Positions 1 to 8,648 of a DNA stretch of 64,000 bases are shown piece by piece. Within the stretch, counting starts at the first letter, position 1; each line of letters starts with the position of its first letter. The notes under the pieces are model-generated. The model had not been told where the DNA came from. It saw only the letters and a list, made by a program, of their open reading frames with translations, and ran no database searches. The stretch is from the NCBI RefSeq assembly GCF_005869875.1, contig NZ_VAWG01000001.1:434001-498000 (forward strand). Reading direction: 5' to 3'. Both the position numbers and the translations under genes were made by a program. Source of the stretch: Paenibacillus pinistramenti. Its GTDB lineage: Bacteria > Bacillota > Bacilli > Paenibacillales > Paenibacillaceae.

Positions 1-698
1 TCGGCAGCGAGCTTCTCAATCTGGTCTACGATCAGCTTCTGACGCTCTTCCGTATCGGCGATAACATGCTGCCTGCGGAGAGTATCCAGATAATCGGCTG
101 GTTCAGAAATAACGGCTTCGCTGCCCAGGAACCGGTGCCCTTTGGTTACGTTACCGGATTCTACACCCGCTATAGATACGGGAACAACCTCGGAGCCAAA
201 CAGCGCGGCGATCCATTTGATCGGACGCACGAATTTAAAGTCATAGCTTGCCCAGCGCATATTTTTCGGAAAAGTCATTGCCGTCAGAATGCCAAGCAGG
301 CCTTCAGGCAGCACGTCCGACGTATAGACGCCTTTGGTGTTCTTGGTTACGTAAATGTACTCTACGCCCCCAAGCTCGCGGAATGTGAACTGCTCGGGCT
401 CCACGCCCTGGCTGCGGGCAAAACCAAGCGCGGCTTTGCTCCAGTTCCCATTTTCATCGAGAGCGATTTTGCGGGAAGGGCCTTTAACTTCCTCTTCCAC
501 ATCCTCCTGCTTCTCGGCAACATCCTTAACCAGCACCGTCAAACGGCGCGGAGTCGCATAAGCATGGGCGGTCCCGTGCTGAATGCCGGAAGCGTCCAGC
601 CATTTTACCGTACGCTCCTTCAATTGATCCATGGCTGCCCGGATAAAGCGGGCCGGCGTTTCCTCAAGTCCGATTTCAAACAGCAGATCCTTAGGCAT
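1..698 (-). CDS. glyS: Glycine--tRNA ligase beta subunit (partial, N-terminal part)
   Basis: Beta subunit of the bacterial alpha2-beta2 glycyl-tRNA synthetase, which with GlyQ charges tRNA-Gly. The visible 232 residues begin [18 protein letters not shown], the typical GlyS start, and include the RRLTV and TFPKNMRW segments. The rest of the protein lies beyond the left edge. The start ATG (696-698) sits inside the end of glyQ, overlapping it by 8 bp, so the two subunits are translationally coupled. A ribosome binding site (AAGGAGGAG) lies just upstream, within the glyQ end. Expression depends on the glycine T-box ahead of glyQ. Confidence 0.96.
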   Translation of the reverse strand, partial: MPKDLLFEIGLEETPARFIRAAMDQLKERTVKWLDASGIQHGTAHAYATPRRLTVLVKDVAEKQEDVEEEVKGPSRKIALDENGNWSKAALGFARSQGVEPEQFTFRELGGVEYIYVTKNTKGVYTSDVLPEGLLGILTAMTFPKNMRWASYDFKFVRPIKWIAALFGSEVVPVSIAGVESGNVTKGHRFLGSEAVISEPADYLDTLRRQHVIADTEERQKLIVDQIEKLAA

Positions 699-1575
699 GT
701 TCTACTCCTCCTTTAAGCAGCGGGAATCCAAGCTTCTCGCGTTCTTCCAGATAAGTTGCGGCAACCTGTCTTGCCAGATTGCGGACGCGTGTGATGTACC
801 CCGTTCTCTCGGTTACACTGATGGCGCCGCGGGCGTCAAGCAGGTTGAACGTATGCGAGCATTTCAGGACATAGTCATAAGCCGGGAACACGAGGTGCTC
901 GCTCATGGCGCGGTTCGCTTCCTGCTCGTACATGTTGAACAAAGTGAACAGCATCTTGACATCCGATACTTCAAACGTATATTTGGAGTGCTCAACCTCC
1001 GGATGATGGAATACGTCGCCATAGCTGATGCCTTCCACCCACTCCAGATCAAACACATTTTCTTTCTCTTGGATATAAGAAGCCAGACGCTCCATCCCGT
1101 AAGTGATTTCCACCGCTACCGGGTTCGTTTCAATTCCGCCCACCTGCTGGAAATAAGTAAACTGCGTAATCTCCATGCCGTCGAGCCAAACCTCCCAGCC
1201 CAGACCGGCGCAGCCCAGCGACGGGTTCTCCCAGTTGTCTTCCACGAAACGGATGTCATGCTTGAGCGGATCAACGCCCAGTTCTTTAAGGCTGTCCAGA
1301 TACAGCTCCTGAATATTGTCAGGGGACGGCTTGATAATGACCTGGAACTGGTGATGCTGATACAAGCGGTTCGGGTTCTCCCCGTAACGGCCGTCGGAAG
1401 GACGGCGGGAAGGCTCGACATAAGCCACTTTCCAAGGCTCCGGACCGAGCGAACGCAGGAAAGTCATCGGGTTCATCGTGCCTGCCCCTTTTTCGGTGTC
1501 ATAAGGTTGTACGAGAATACAGTTCTGCTTAGCCCAAAACTCTTGCAGCGTCAGAATCATCTGCTGAAAATTCAT
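691..1575 (-). CDS. glyQ: Glycine--tRNA ligase alpha subunit
   Basis: Catalytic alpha subunit of the two-subunit glycyl-tRNA synthetase; 294 residues, normal for the family. It begins [19 protein letters not shown] and has the characteristic segments [30 protein letters not shown] and [19 protein letters not shown], followed by the class II motif region FTYFQQVGG. The ATG at 1573-1575 has AAGGAG spaced 7 bases upstream. The 3' end overlaps glyS by 8 bp. A T-box leader and a sigma-A type promoter precede it, so the glyQS pair is controlled by uncharged tRNA-Gly. Confidence 0.97.
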   Translation of the reverse strand: MNFQQMILTLQEFWAKQNCILVQPYDTEKGAGTMNPMTFLRSLGPEPWKVAYVEPSRRPSDGRYGENPNRLYQHHQFQVIIKPSPDNIQELYLDSLKELGVDPLKHDIRFVEDNWENPSLGCAGLGWEVWLDGMEITQFTYFQQVGGIETNPVAVEITYGMERLASYIQEKENVFDLEWVEGISYGDVFHHPEVEHSKYTFEVSDVKMLFTLFNMYEQEANRAMSEHLVFPAYDYVLKCSHTFNLLDARGAISVTERTGYITRVRNLARQVAATYLEEREKLGFPLLKGGVEHA

Positions 1576-1629
1576 ACTAACACTCCTTCTCTCTTATTGT
1601 GAAAAAGCCGCTCTTCGGCGGTCAATTCT

Positions 1630-1850
1630 ATACAGACAGCAAAAAGCTCCCGCCTCTACGTCTGTATATCAGACGTAGGGACGAGAGCTGATCCCGCGGT
1701 TCCACCCTACTTGATCCGGCAGGCGCCGAATCCACTTTTCACGTTCCATCAGCCGCTCCAGGGACCGCCATTTGAACAAATCAGCCAATCCGGGCTCCCA
1801 CCATCCCCGGCTCGCTTAAATCGGCTTGCAGATTTGTTCTTCTTCCCGTT
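1630..1850 (-). promoter_or_regulatory. T-box riboswitch, glycine-responsive, glyQS leader
   Basis: The T-box sequence AGGGTGGAACCGCGG reads on the minus strand at about 1693-1709. It is preceded by a perfect 8-bp stem III (GATTCGGC-GCCT-GCCGGATC) and followed by the terminator. A stem I can be drawn with a CCGG-closed apical hairpin. GGC at 1767-1769, in the context CAAATGGCGG, is the likely specifier (glycine codon). The leader is compact with no obvious stem II, as known for glyQS T-boxes. Uncharged tRNA-Gly should bind and favour the antiterminator. The specifier placement is inferred by eye. Confidence 0.9.
1639..1690 (-). terminator. Regulated terminator of the glyQS T-box
   Basis: On the minus strand AGCTCTCGTCCCTACGTCTG and its complement CAGACGTAGAGGCGGGAGCT form a long hairpin followed by TTTTTG. 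The 5' arm is the part that would otherwise pair in the T-box antiterminator. Confidence 0.9.
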
Positions 1851-1883
1851 CAACACAGCCAATCGGTTAAAGAAATATGATTT

Positions 1884-1912
1884 ATAATAAATGATTTCAA
1901 ACGCCAAGTCAA
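1884..1912 (-). promoter_or_regulatory. Sigma-A promoter of glyQS
   Basis: TTGACT (1907-1912), 17-bp spacer, TATTAT (1884-1889) on the minus strand, placed just before the T-box leader. The -35 hexamer overlaps the recO stop codon at 1909-1911. Confidence 0.8.
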
Positions 1913-2655
1913 ATTTGATACTTATCCAGCTGATCCAGAAAGTTACGCGACTTTAACTGAAGCCCCAGCTGCATATCCATCAGTGAGCGCATCACCGTCT
2001 TCAGCTCCGCTTTAGTCGAATCCTTTACCGTGATATTGCCCAGCCTCCGCATATCCAGTCTGGCAAACAGACGCAGCAGCTTCAGCACGGAGGCAGAAAC
2101 CGGCAGAGCGGCCGGGTCGAGATGCCGGCTTCGTCTGCTCAGGACACCCCCAAGCCGCGGACTGAAGAATTCGAGCTCCTGGTCCGTTCCTGACACGACG
2201 CACACGTCCATTTCAGGTCCGTATCCCGCAGCCTGCAGAATTTTCATTTCAAACAAATGAATGACGATCGCGGGGTCTTTGCCCTCCTGCAGCGCATCCA
2301 GGCAAGCCTTCAGCTGCCCAAACCAGAAAGAGCCTGTCTCCTCCTCCTGCAGAACCCTGTCAAGCAGCTCGCAGGCATATGAGGCGTAGGCGGCCAAAGT
2401 AAGATCTTCCCGAAGCGCATGATGGGATTCAATGATTTCACCGCCATTTAGCGTTCCGAGCCCTTTATTTCTGAAAAAAATGTACTGTCCGTAGGTAAAG
2501 GGCAGTGTCATGGCGCCGTGGCGGCTTTTGGGCTTCTTGGCTCCCCGCACCATAATGCCCGCTTTGCCGTCCTGTTCGGTCAGCAGGGTAATAATCTTAT
2601 TTCCTTCCCCATAATCCATGGCACGAATCACAATGCCTTCCACTCTGTATAACAT
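1909..2655 (-). CDS. recO: DNA repair protein RecO
   Basis: RecO, recombination mediator that helps load RecA on SSB-coated DNA in the RecF pathway. 248 residues. The N-terminal OB-fold begins MLYRVEGIVIRAMDYGEG, followed by KIITLLTEQDGK and GAKKPKSRHGA, which are typical. I chose the ATG at 2653-2655 over an upstream start at 2697 because GGGAGG stands 5 bases before it and family members begin at this MLYR. It lies between yqzL-era and glyQS, as in B. subtilis. Confidence 0.95.
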   Translation of the reverse strand: MLYRVEGIVIRAMDYGEGNKIITLLTEQDGKAGIMVRGAKKPKSRHGAMTLPFTYGQYIFFRNKGLGTLNGGEIIESHHALREDLTLAAYASYACELLDRVLQEEETGSFWFGQLKACLDALQEGKDPAIVIHLFEMKILQAAGYGPEMDVCVVSGTDQELEFFSPRLGGVLSRRSRHLDPAALPVSASVLKLLRLFARLDMRRLGNITVKDSTKAELKTVMRSLMDMQLGLQLKSRNFLDQLDKYQI

Positions 2656-2694
2656 AAGCCCCTCCCGACCTCGGGAGCTTCCCCCATCCGCAAA

Positions 2695-2723
2695 CAAGAG
2701 GAGGCTGTTTATGCCTCCTCTTG
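2695..2723 (-). terminator. Perfect hairpin overlapping the yqzL stop codon
   Basis: CAAGAGGAGGC, 7-base loop, GCCTCCTCTTG, followed on the minus strand by only TTTG. The stem is strong but the U-tract is short, so it may be a partial terminator or an RNA-stability element between yqzL and recO rather than a full stop. Confidence 0.5.
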
Positions 2724-2849
2724 TTCCAAAGCCAGCTCTTCTGGCTCCTCTCGCTCTTCTTCCGCCGGGGGAGCGCCGATCTCTTTAAAAAGCATATAAG
2801 CATCTACATCACCAGTCATCGTAAAATACTTCCACGAAAAGTCTCGCAC
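2709..2849 (-). CDS. yqzL: YqzL family small protein
   Basis: A 46-residue protein found by reading the gap between era and recO. It starts with GTG (2847-2849) preceded by AAGGGTG and reads VRDFSWKYFTMTGDVDAYML, then a short FKEIG segment and an acidic Glu-rich tail. The TMTGDVDAYLLFKE core is the signature of the YqzL family, which sits between era and recO in Bacillus. Its function is unknown. The stop codon lies inside the hairpin at 2695-2723. Confidence 0.9.
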   Translation of the reverse strand: MRDFSWKYFTMTGDVDAYMLFKEIGAPPAEEEREEPEELALEQEEA

Positions 2850-2945
2850 TCGTATTCACCCTTTCTTCGGACATGACGCCTTGCTTTGTAAGAATAGGAT
2901 GTACCGAGCCTGACTAACTATTCGCTCAAATAACTGGGAAAACGG

Positions 2946-3845
2946 CTAGTCCCGGTTAAAGCCGAGATCCCGCAGGATCCGCTCCTGGTTCCGCCAGTCT
3001 TTCTTAACTTTTACCCACAATTCCAGGAAAATCTTCGATCCGAGCAGGTGTTCAATATCGTGACGGGCAAGCTTGCCGATTTCCTTCAGCAGCGCCCCCT
3101 GCTTGCCGATGATAATCCCTTTCTGGGAGTCGCGTTCCACAAAAATAACAGCCGAAATATGCACGACTCCATTCTCCTGCACCCGCATATCCTCAATCGT
3201 AACGGCAATCGAGTGAGGCACTTCTTCCCGGGTCAGATGGAGAATTTTCTCGCGGATCAGCTCTGCGCAGACAAACTGCTCGGGATGGTCCGTCACCTGG
3301 TCTTCCGGATAATACTGCGGCCCTTCCGGCAGATATTTGGCAATCTGCTCCAGCAGCGTATTGACGTTGTTCCCCATCATGGCCGAAATCGGCACAATTT
3401 CCGCGAAAGGATACAGCTTGCTGTATTCCTCGATCATCGGAAGCAGCTCTTCCGGCGTGATCTTATCGATTTTGTTCAGCACCAGAATAACCGGTGTCTT
3501 GACTTCTTTCAGGCGTTCGATAATGAAGCGGTCACCTCCGCCAAAGCCTTCCGAGGCATCAGCCAGGAACAGCACGGCTTCAACCTCGCCAAAGGTATTC
3601 AGCGCAGTTGTGTTCATATAATCGCCAAGCTTGGACTGGCGTTTATGGATCCCCGGGGTATCCAGGAAAATAATCTGCATCTCATTTGACGTATAGACGC
3701 CATGGATTTTATTGCGTGTAGTCTGCGGCTTGTCAGACATAATAGCGATTTTTTGCCCGATGATTTGGTTCATCAGGGTGGACTTGCCGACATTCGGCCG
3801 TCCTACGATGGTTACAAAGCCGGATTTAAATGATGATTTTGCCAT
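2946..3845 (-). CDS. era: GTPase Era
   Basis: Era, a GTPase that binds the 3' end of 16S rRNA and acts in 30S subunit maturation. 299 residues. GTPase motifs: G1 GRPNVGKS (15-22), effector segment QTTRNKI, G3 DTPG (62-65), G4 NKID (124-127). The C-terminal KH domain contains [18 protein letters not shown] at 3843-3845 with AAAGGAG upstream. It follows cdd with a 31-bp gap in the ybeY-dgkA-cdd-era run, the usual order. Confidence 0.98.
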   Translation of the reverse strand: MAKSSFKSGFVTIVGRPNVGKSTLMNQIIGQKIAIMSDKPQTTRNKIHGVYTSNEMQIIFLDTPGIHKRQSKLGDYMNTTALNTFGEVEAVLFLADASEGFGGGDRFIIERLKEVKTPVILVLNKIDKITPEELLPMIEEYSKLYPFAEIVPISAMMGNNVNTLLEQIAKYLPEGPQYYPEDQVTDHPEQFVCAELIREKILHLTREEVPHSIAVTIEDMRVQENGVVHISAVIFVERDSQKGIIIGKQGALLKEIGKLARHDIEHLLGSKIFLELWVKVKKDWRNQERILRDLGFNRD

Positions 3846-3876
3846 AAATTCTCCTTTTCCTTGGACAAGCAGTAAA

Positions 3877-4290
3877 CTAATTACGGGCTTCCTTCAAATG
3901 GGAAGGCACAAAGGCGTAGGGCAGCAGCTCCCCGACCGTTGTCTCCCTGAAATCCCCTTTCAGGTTGCCGAGAATGACCGGAAGGTCAAGCCCTCCGAGT
4001 TCGGCCAGCACCTGGCGGCACACGCCGCAGGGTACAATAGGATCGTCCGTATCGCCAACGACCGCAATGGCCTTAAAGGTGCCTGGACGGCTGCCGTCCG
4101 CAATCGCCCGGAATAAAGCGGTGCGCTCAGCGCAGTTAGTTGGGCTGTAAGCGGCATTTTCCACATTGCAGCCATGATGGACATGACCATGTTCATCCAG
4201 CAGAGCAGCTCCTACCCCGAAATTTGAATAAGGCACATAAGCCTTTTGATACGCTTTCATCGCTTCCTGAAGCAGCTCTTTATTATCCAT
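3877..4290 (-). CDS. cdd: Cytidine deaminase
   Basis: Zn-dependent homotetrameric cytidine deaminase of pyrimidine salvage (cytidine/deoxycytidine to uridine/deoxyuridine). 137 residues, the short Gram-positive form. Active site: C53-A-E55 within [10 protein letters not shown] (Cys ligand, Glu proton shuttle) and P87-C88-G89-V90-C91 with the other two zinc cysteines. The substrate segment [11 protein letters not shown] is present. It lies between dgkA and era. Confidence 0.97.
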   Translation of the reverse strand: MDNKELLQEAMKAYQKAYVPYSNFGVGAALLDEHGHVHHGCNVENAAYSPTNCAERTALFRAIADGSRPGTFKAIAVVGDTDDPIVPCGVCRQVLAELGGLDLPVILGNLKGDFRETTVGELLPYAFVPSHLKEARN

Positions 4291-4338
4291 GTTTATTTTA
4301 ACCTCACCTTTCCGTTTAAAACTTCCGATTTCATCAGT

Positions 4339-4713
4339 TCAGTGCCAGCCAAAATAGTCGCAGACCGGGGAGTAAAACAGTATCATTCCGATCAGCACCG
4401 CAAAAGAAGCAGCGACCAGTACCGCACCGGCGGCCGTGTCCTTTGCAATCTTGGCAAGCGGGTGCCAATCGTCAGTCACCAGGTCTACAACGGTTTCCAG
4501 GGCCGTGTTAACGAGCTCCAGCGCGATCACAGACGAAATCGTGAGCAGCAGCAGAACCCAGCTGAGGACTGGCAGCCGAAAGAAGGCCGCCCCGGCTGTT
4601 ACAGCAATAGCCACCGCCAGGTGCGCTTTCATATTCCGCTGCGTGCGCACAGCATACCAGATCCCGGCAGCGGCATAACGGAAAGTGAACTTCCACCTTG
4701 GGCGCGGCTTCAT
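4339..4713 (-). CDS. dgkA: Diacylglycerol/undecaprenol kinase family protein
   Basis: Small integral membrane kinase of the DgkA family; in Bacillus the equivalent phosphorylates undecaprenol. 124 residues with three membrane segments (about 32-50, 52-72, 95-113). Conserved acidic signature ALELVNTALETVVD (E66, N69, E73, D77) and KIAKDTAAGAV near residue 90. The start ATG overlaps the ybeY stop as ATGA (4711-4715), indicating coupling. Confidence 0.93.
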   Translation of the reverse strand: MKPRPRWKFTFRYAAAGIWYAVRTQRNMKAHLAVAIAVTAGAAFFRLPVLSWVLLLLTISSVIALELVNTALETVVDLVTDDWHPLAKIAKDTAAGAVLVAASFAVLIGMILFYSPVCDYFGWH

Positions 4714-5210
4714 CAGCGCACCAGGCCTGCTTCGGCCAGCACGGCCTCTTGTTTGCCCATCATCTCAGCTTCGCTTGCTTCATCCTGGTGGTCGTAGCCG
4801 AGCAAATGAAGGAAGCCGTGTACAAAGAGAAAACCAAGCTCGCGTTCAAAGGAATGCCCATAGTCTTCACTTTGCTCCTGGACACGCTCCAAGGAAATAA
4901 TGATGTCCCCCAGCATCTCCGGTAAAATGTCGAGGCTTTCCCCCTCTTCGAGCTCATAAATGATCTCAGGCTCTTCGTCAAGGCTTTCGGTCATGGCAAA
5001 AGACAATACGTCCGTCGGCCGGTCAATCCCCCTGTATTCCAGGTTCAATTCATGGATCCGCTCATTGTCTACAAAAGTGAGGGCTACATCGCCGTCTTCT
5101 ACACCTTCTGCAGCGGCCGCTTTTTGGAGCAGCGTTTCAAGCAGCTTGATCCATTCCTCCGAAATTTCAAATTTATCCTGTTCATTGCTCCAATCCAGCT
5201 GAATGGCCAT
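4713..5210 (-). CDS. ybeY: Endoribonuclease YbeY (rRNA maturation RNase)
   Basis: Zn-dependent single-strand endoribonuclease involved in 16S rRNA 3' processing and ribosome quality control. About 165 residues. Zinc motif HGFLHLLGYDH (His 131, 135, 141 from the start used here), preceded by TFVDNERIHELN and DVLSFAM. The start is uncertain: ATG at 5208-5210 gives a family-like MAIQLDW beginning, but its upstream GAGAAGG is very close. An in-frame ATG at 5232-5234 adds MLRKSVRR. Either start lies inside the 3' end of pgpH. Confidence 0.94.
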   Translation of the reverse strand: MAIQLDWSNEQDKFEISEEWIKLLETLLQKAAAAEGVEDGDVALTFVDNERIHELNLEYRGIDRPTDVLSFAMTESLDEEPEIIYELEEGESLDILPEMLGDIIISLERVQEQSEDYGHSFERELGFLFVHGFLHLLGYDHQDEASEAEMMGKQEAVLAEAGLVR

Positions 5211-7467
5211 CCTTCTCACGCTCTTTCTCAACATTATTCTTGGTGACTTTCACATCCTCCGGGTATTCGATCCGGGAATGGAAAATCCCCATCACCGTCT
5301 CCTTAAGGGTCTGCCCGACTATGTCCAGCTCCCGCATGGTTAAATCACATTCTTTGAACTGATGATCATCCAGGCGGCTCTTGATAATCTTCTCGATCAT
5401 CGTCTCCACCTGATTGACCGTCGGCTTGCGCAGAGACCGGACAGCGGCCTCAACACTGTCGGCAATCCCGACAATAGCCGCTTCTTTCGTCTGGGCATTC
5501 GGACCGGGATAACGGAAATCGTCCTCTGTAAAATCAGGCTCAATACCCTGCTCCTCAGCCTGCTGCAACGCCTTGTGATAGAAGAAGTGCAGGAAGGTGG
5601 TGCCATGATGCTGCTCCGCGATATCGCGGATCGGCTTGGGCAGCTTATACTCCTTCTGCATTTCAGCGCCATCACGCGCATGAGCAATAATAATAGATTT
5701 GCTTAATTTGGGATCAATAAAATCATGCGGATTCTCCATCCCGTTCTGGTTCTCGATAAAGTAGCCCGGCCTTTTCGTCTTTCCGATATCGTGATAGTAC
5801 GAGCCTACCCGGCACAGCAAGCCGTTGGCCCCGATCGCTTCCGCAGCAGCCTCGGACAAATTGCCGACCATCACGCTGTGATGATAGGTTCCGGGGGTCT
5901 CCGTCAGCAGCTTGCGCAGCAGCGGATGGTTCGGATTGCTCAGTTCCACAAGTTTGAGCGCAGACAGAATTCCAAAGGTCACCTCAAAGAAAGGCATCAG
6001 GCCAAAAACCATAATGGTAGCCAATAATCCGCTGGCAAAAGCAAATCCAAGCGCATACAGCACATTTGTCTGATTCCACCCCGTTGAGCTGATCATCATG
6101 AGGGTTCCGACGAGCAGAGCCCCAAAGAAAGAAACCATCACCCCAGCCTTCAAAATGGATGCCCGCTGGCTGGCGCGCTGGATGCTGAAGATCGAAACGA
6201 ATGACGTCACAAGCGTAAATAATCCGTAATAGAAATCAAAAATCTGCCCCTGGTGGATATTAAGCACGACACTAGCCACGACAGATAAAATAATCGAACA
6301 GATCAAAGCCAGAGGAACATCGAGCAGCAGAGTGACCAGCATAGCCCCAACCGCAACCGGAGCCAGATAACCCATATACGGCCTGCGGTCATTGTGGAGA
6401 AGCTGAAGCAAATGCATCGACAAAATGGTGATCAGGAAGATCAGCAGCAGCATTAGAAGCTGCGAATTGTTGTATTTAAACCGGACGCCGGCCTCTGACT
6501 GCCTGATATACATATAAAGTCCAGTTCCCAGAAGGAAGGACAGCAAAGCGACGCCAACCTGCGGCCAGTAGTTCACATCGCTCTTGAGCAGGTCATTATC
6601 CTTCAGGAGGGTGTACATTTCCTGGGTAATGACCTGGCCTTTGGCTACCAGCACATCACCTTGCTTAATATAGACCGGAGCCGTATTCTCCCGGGCTTTG
6701 ACTTTAGCTTCCTTGGTAGCGTCTTCATCGTAAAATTTGTTAGCCGTGATGACGTAACGGGCAAGCTCCTGTACTATCTCCCGCGAAATCCGTTTGCTGA
6801 GAGAGCTTGAGCTGACCTGCTCGGCTACTTTGGCCCGGATGGTTTGAGCTTCCGTCGCCGGGTCATACATCAGCCTGCTCACAATATCGGAGGCAACCGG
6901 CTTCATCTCGGCGATATCCTCCGGTTTGAGCTGGGGAAGCTTCACATAAGTCTCTTCCGAAATGTGATACAGCTGTTCATTGACTCGGGTACGGACCTCG
7001 TCCAGGAAGGTAGAGGAATAATTGCCGGAATCCCGGCTGGACATAATGAAATTCTGGATGTGCGACTGAAAAATCTGCGGCAGATCCTGCCTGTATATCG
7101 ATATTTTATCTTCACGGGAGACTTGATCATCCTGGTTGATCCGGGCAATTTGATCCAGCATCTCCGTTATAATCGTTTCATTCCGGAGGGAAATCTTGGT
7201 ATACACCGGCTTCTCGGCTTCCGCAGCTTCCTCCTGGGCCTTCAGGGTCGCCTTTGTATTCTGAATCTGCATCGGTGCCAGAATTTCTTTCTCGCTCGGC
7301 ATATTGACGGTGATATTGTATTTCTCCGGCAGCAGATTAGGGGCAAGGCTCACATACAGCATAATCATCAGTAAAGCGAACAGAGCATAGCGCATTCCTG
7401 CGCTATGCTTCCACCCTGCCATCTTTGATTGAATCGAGTTGCGATTGGTATTTTGATTGGAGGTCAT
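5182..7467 (-). CDS. pgpH: HD-family membrane phosphodiesterase (c-di-AMP hydrolase PgpH)
   Basis: 7TM-HD protein; PgpH of Listeria and Bacillus hydrolyses cyclic di-AMP. 761 residues: N-terminal membrane anchor (about 27-46), a long extracytoplasmic 7TM-HDED-type domain to about 300, seven membrane helices (about 305-500), then a cytoplasmic HD domain. HD motifs visible: TYHHSVMVGN, GSYYHDIGK, IIAHARDGAEM and AEQHHGTTFL. RBS GAGAGGG 9 bases before the ATG (7465-7467). It sits between phoH and ybeY as in Bacillus (yqfF) and overlaps ybeY at its 3' end. Confidence 0.95.
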   Translation of the reverse strand: MTSNQNTNRNSIQSKMAGWKHSAGMRYALFALLMIMLYVSLAPNLLPEKYNITVNMPSEKEILAPMQIQNTKATLKAQEEAAEAEKPVYTKISLRNETIITEMLDQIARINQDDQVSREDKISIYRQDLPQIFQSHIQNFIMSSRDSGNYSSTFLDEVRTRVNEQLYHISEETYVKLPQLKPEDIAEMKPVASDIVSRLMYDPATEAQTIRAKVAEQVSSSSLSKRISREIVQELARYVITANKFYDEDATKEAKVKARENTAPVYIKQGDVLVAKGQVITQEMYTLLKDNDLLKSDVNYWPQVGVALLSFLLGTGLYMYIRQSEAGVRFKYNNSQLLMLLLIFLITILSMHLLQLLHNDRRPYMGYLAPVAVGAMLVTLLLDVPLALICSIILSVVASVVLNIHQGQIFDFYYGLFTLVTSFVSIFSIQRASQRASILKAGVMVSFFGALLVGTLMMISSTGWNQTNVLYALGFAFASGLLATIMVFGLMPFFEVTFGILSALKLVELSNPNHPLLRKLLTETPGTYHHSVMVGNLSEAAAEAIGANGLLCRVGSYYHDIGKTKRPGYFIENQNGMENPHDFIDPKLSKSIIIAHARDGAEMQKEYKLPKPIRDIAEQHHGTTFLHFFYHKALQQAEEQGIEPDFTEDDFRYPGPNAQTKEAAIVGIADSVEAAVRSLRKPTVNQVETMIEKIIKSRLDDHQFKECDLTMRELDIVGQTLKETVMGIFHSRIEYPEDVKVTKNNVEKEREKDGHSAGLEQ

Positions 7468-7673
7468 TCGAAACAGCCCTCTCTATCCTTGAAATTTGTC
7501 CCCGGCATCCATTCCGGTATACCAGAATAGATGGAATGACCGACGATCGGCCCCGGAGCCCCCTTCCGCCGGCTGGCAGTAGGGAGTCTATCTCGCTAGA
7601 TACATAGACAGACTGTCAGTGTTCGGCTGAGGCGATTTGGCCCCTGCCGTAACCGGCAAGCAGCTTCAGAGCG

Positions 7674-8642
7674 TCAGGCGTTGTCGGCCGCTGCTTCGTA
7701 AGCCACAATGATCTTCTGCACCAGAGAGTGGCGAACAACATCCGATTCGTTAAAATGGACAAATCCGATCTCCTCAATCCGATTCAGGATGGTGCTGGCC
7801 TCAATCAGACCGGATTTCTTGCCTCTAGGCAAATCAATCTGCGTCATATCTCCGGTTATGACCATTTTGGAGCCGAAGCCAAGACGCGTCAAGAACATCT
7901 TCATCTGCTCCGGCGTCGTATTCTGGGCTTCATCCAGAATAATAAAGGAATCGTCCAGCGTTCTGCCGCGCATATAGGCGAGCGGGGCAATTTCAATGAG
8001 TCCCCGTTCAAGCGCCTTCGCTACCTGGTCTGGGCCCATCACGTCATAAAGCGCATCGTAAAGCGGCCGTAAATAAGGGTCCACCTTCTCCTGCAGATCG
8101 CCCGGAAGAAAGCCGAGGCTTTCCCCGGCTTCAACGGCCGGACGCGTAAGCACGATTTTCTTAACGGAGCCTTCCTTCAAGGCAGCAATGGCAAGCACGA
8201 CGGCCAAGTAGGTTTTGCCTGTACCCGCCGGGCCGATTCCAAACACAATGTCCCGTTTCTTGATCATCGTCACATAATGATTTTGACCGATTGTTTTAAC
8301 ACGAATAGGTTTGCCGCGGAAGGTAACCGCAACTTCGCCTTTATATAAATTTAGCAGCTGGTCTGCCCGCATATCGAGCGCGAGATCAATGGAATAAGAC
8401 ACATCACGTTCGGTCAGCACATATCCGCCGCGAATCAGCTCTAGCAGCACTTCAAACAGCTGCTGGGCCACCATCGTATCCCGGTCACTGCCGCGAACCG
8501 AGATCTCTGATTCTCGCGAGACGACTTGAACATCGATTTTCTCTTCCACCATTTTCAGGAAAATATCCTGTGGACCAAACAAAGAAAGTCCTTCTGAAGC
8601 ATTCTTAAGCGGGATTCTGATCACGGTCTGTTGTTCTGCCAA
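7674..8642 (-). CDS. phoH: PhoH-like ATPase
   Basis: PhoH family P-loop ATPase of unsettled role, usually beside ybeY. 322 residues. An N-terminal KH-like segment is followed by Walker A GPAGTGKT (137-144) and Walker B ILDEAQNTT (DEAQ 237-240), with a sensor region GSKMVITGDMTQIDLP. The start codon is TTG (8640-8642) with AAGGAG 11 bases upstream; that RBS overlaps the end of yqfD. A 206-bp gap separates it from pgpH downstream, containing a small hairpin (about 7590-7613) but no gene. Confidence 0.95.
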   Translation of the reverse strand: MAEQQTVIRIPLKNASEGLSLFGPQDIFLKMVEEKIDVQVVSRESEISVRGSDRDTMVAQQLFEVLLELIRGGYVLTERDVSYSIDLALDMRADQLLNLYKGEVAVTFRGKPIRVKTIGQNHYVTMIKKRDIVFGIGPAGTGKTYLAVVLAIAALKEGSVKKIVLTRPAVEAGESLGFLPGDLQEKVDPYLRPLYDALYDVMGPDQVAKALERGLIEIAPLAYMRGRTLDDSFIILDEAQNTTPEQMKMFLTRLGFGSKMVITGDMTQIDLPRGKKSGLIEASTILNRIEEIGFVHFNESDVVRHSLVQKIIVAYEAAADNA

Positions 8643-8648
8643 ATATAC

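Noticed and set aside
66-1602. Long plus-strand reading frames opposite glyS and glyQ
   Set aside because: They are antisense shadows of strongly recognisable genes, favoured by codon composition, without ribosome binding sites or domains.
7468-7673. Possible c-di-AMP riboswitch upstream of pgpH
   Set aside because: Only small hairpins are visible; none of the conserved ydaO-type sequence blocks were recognised.
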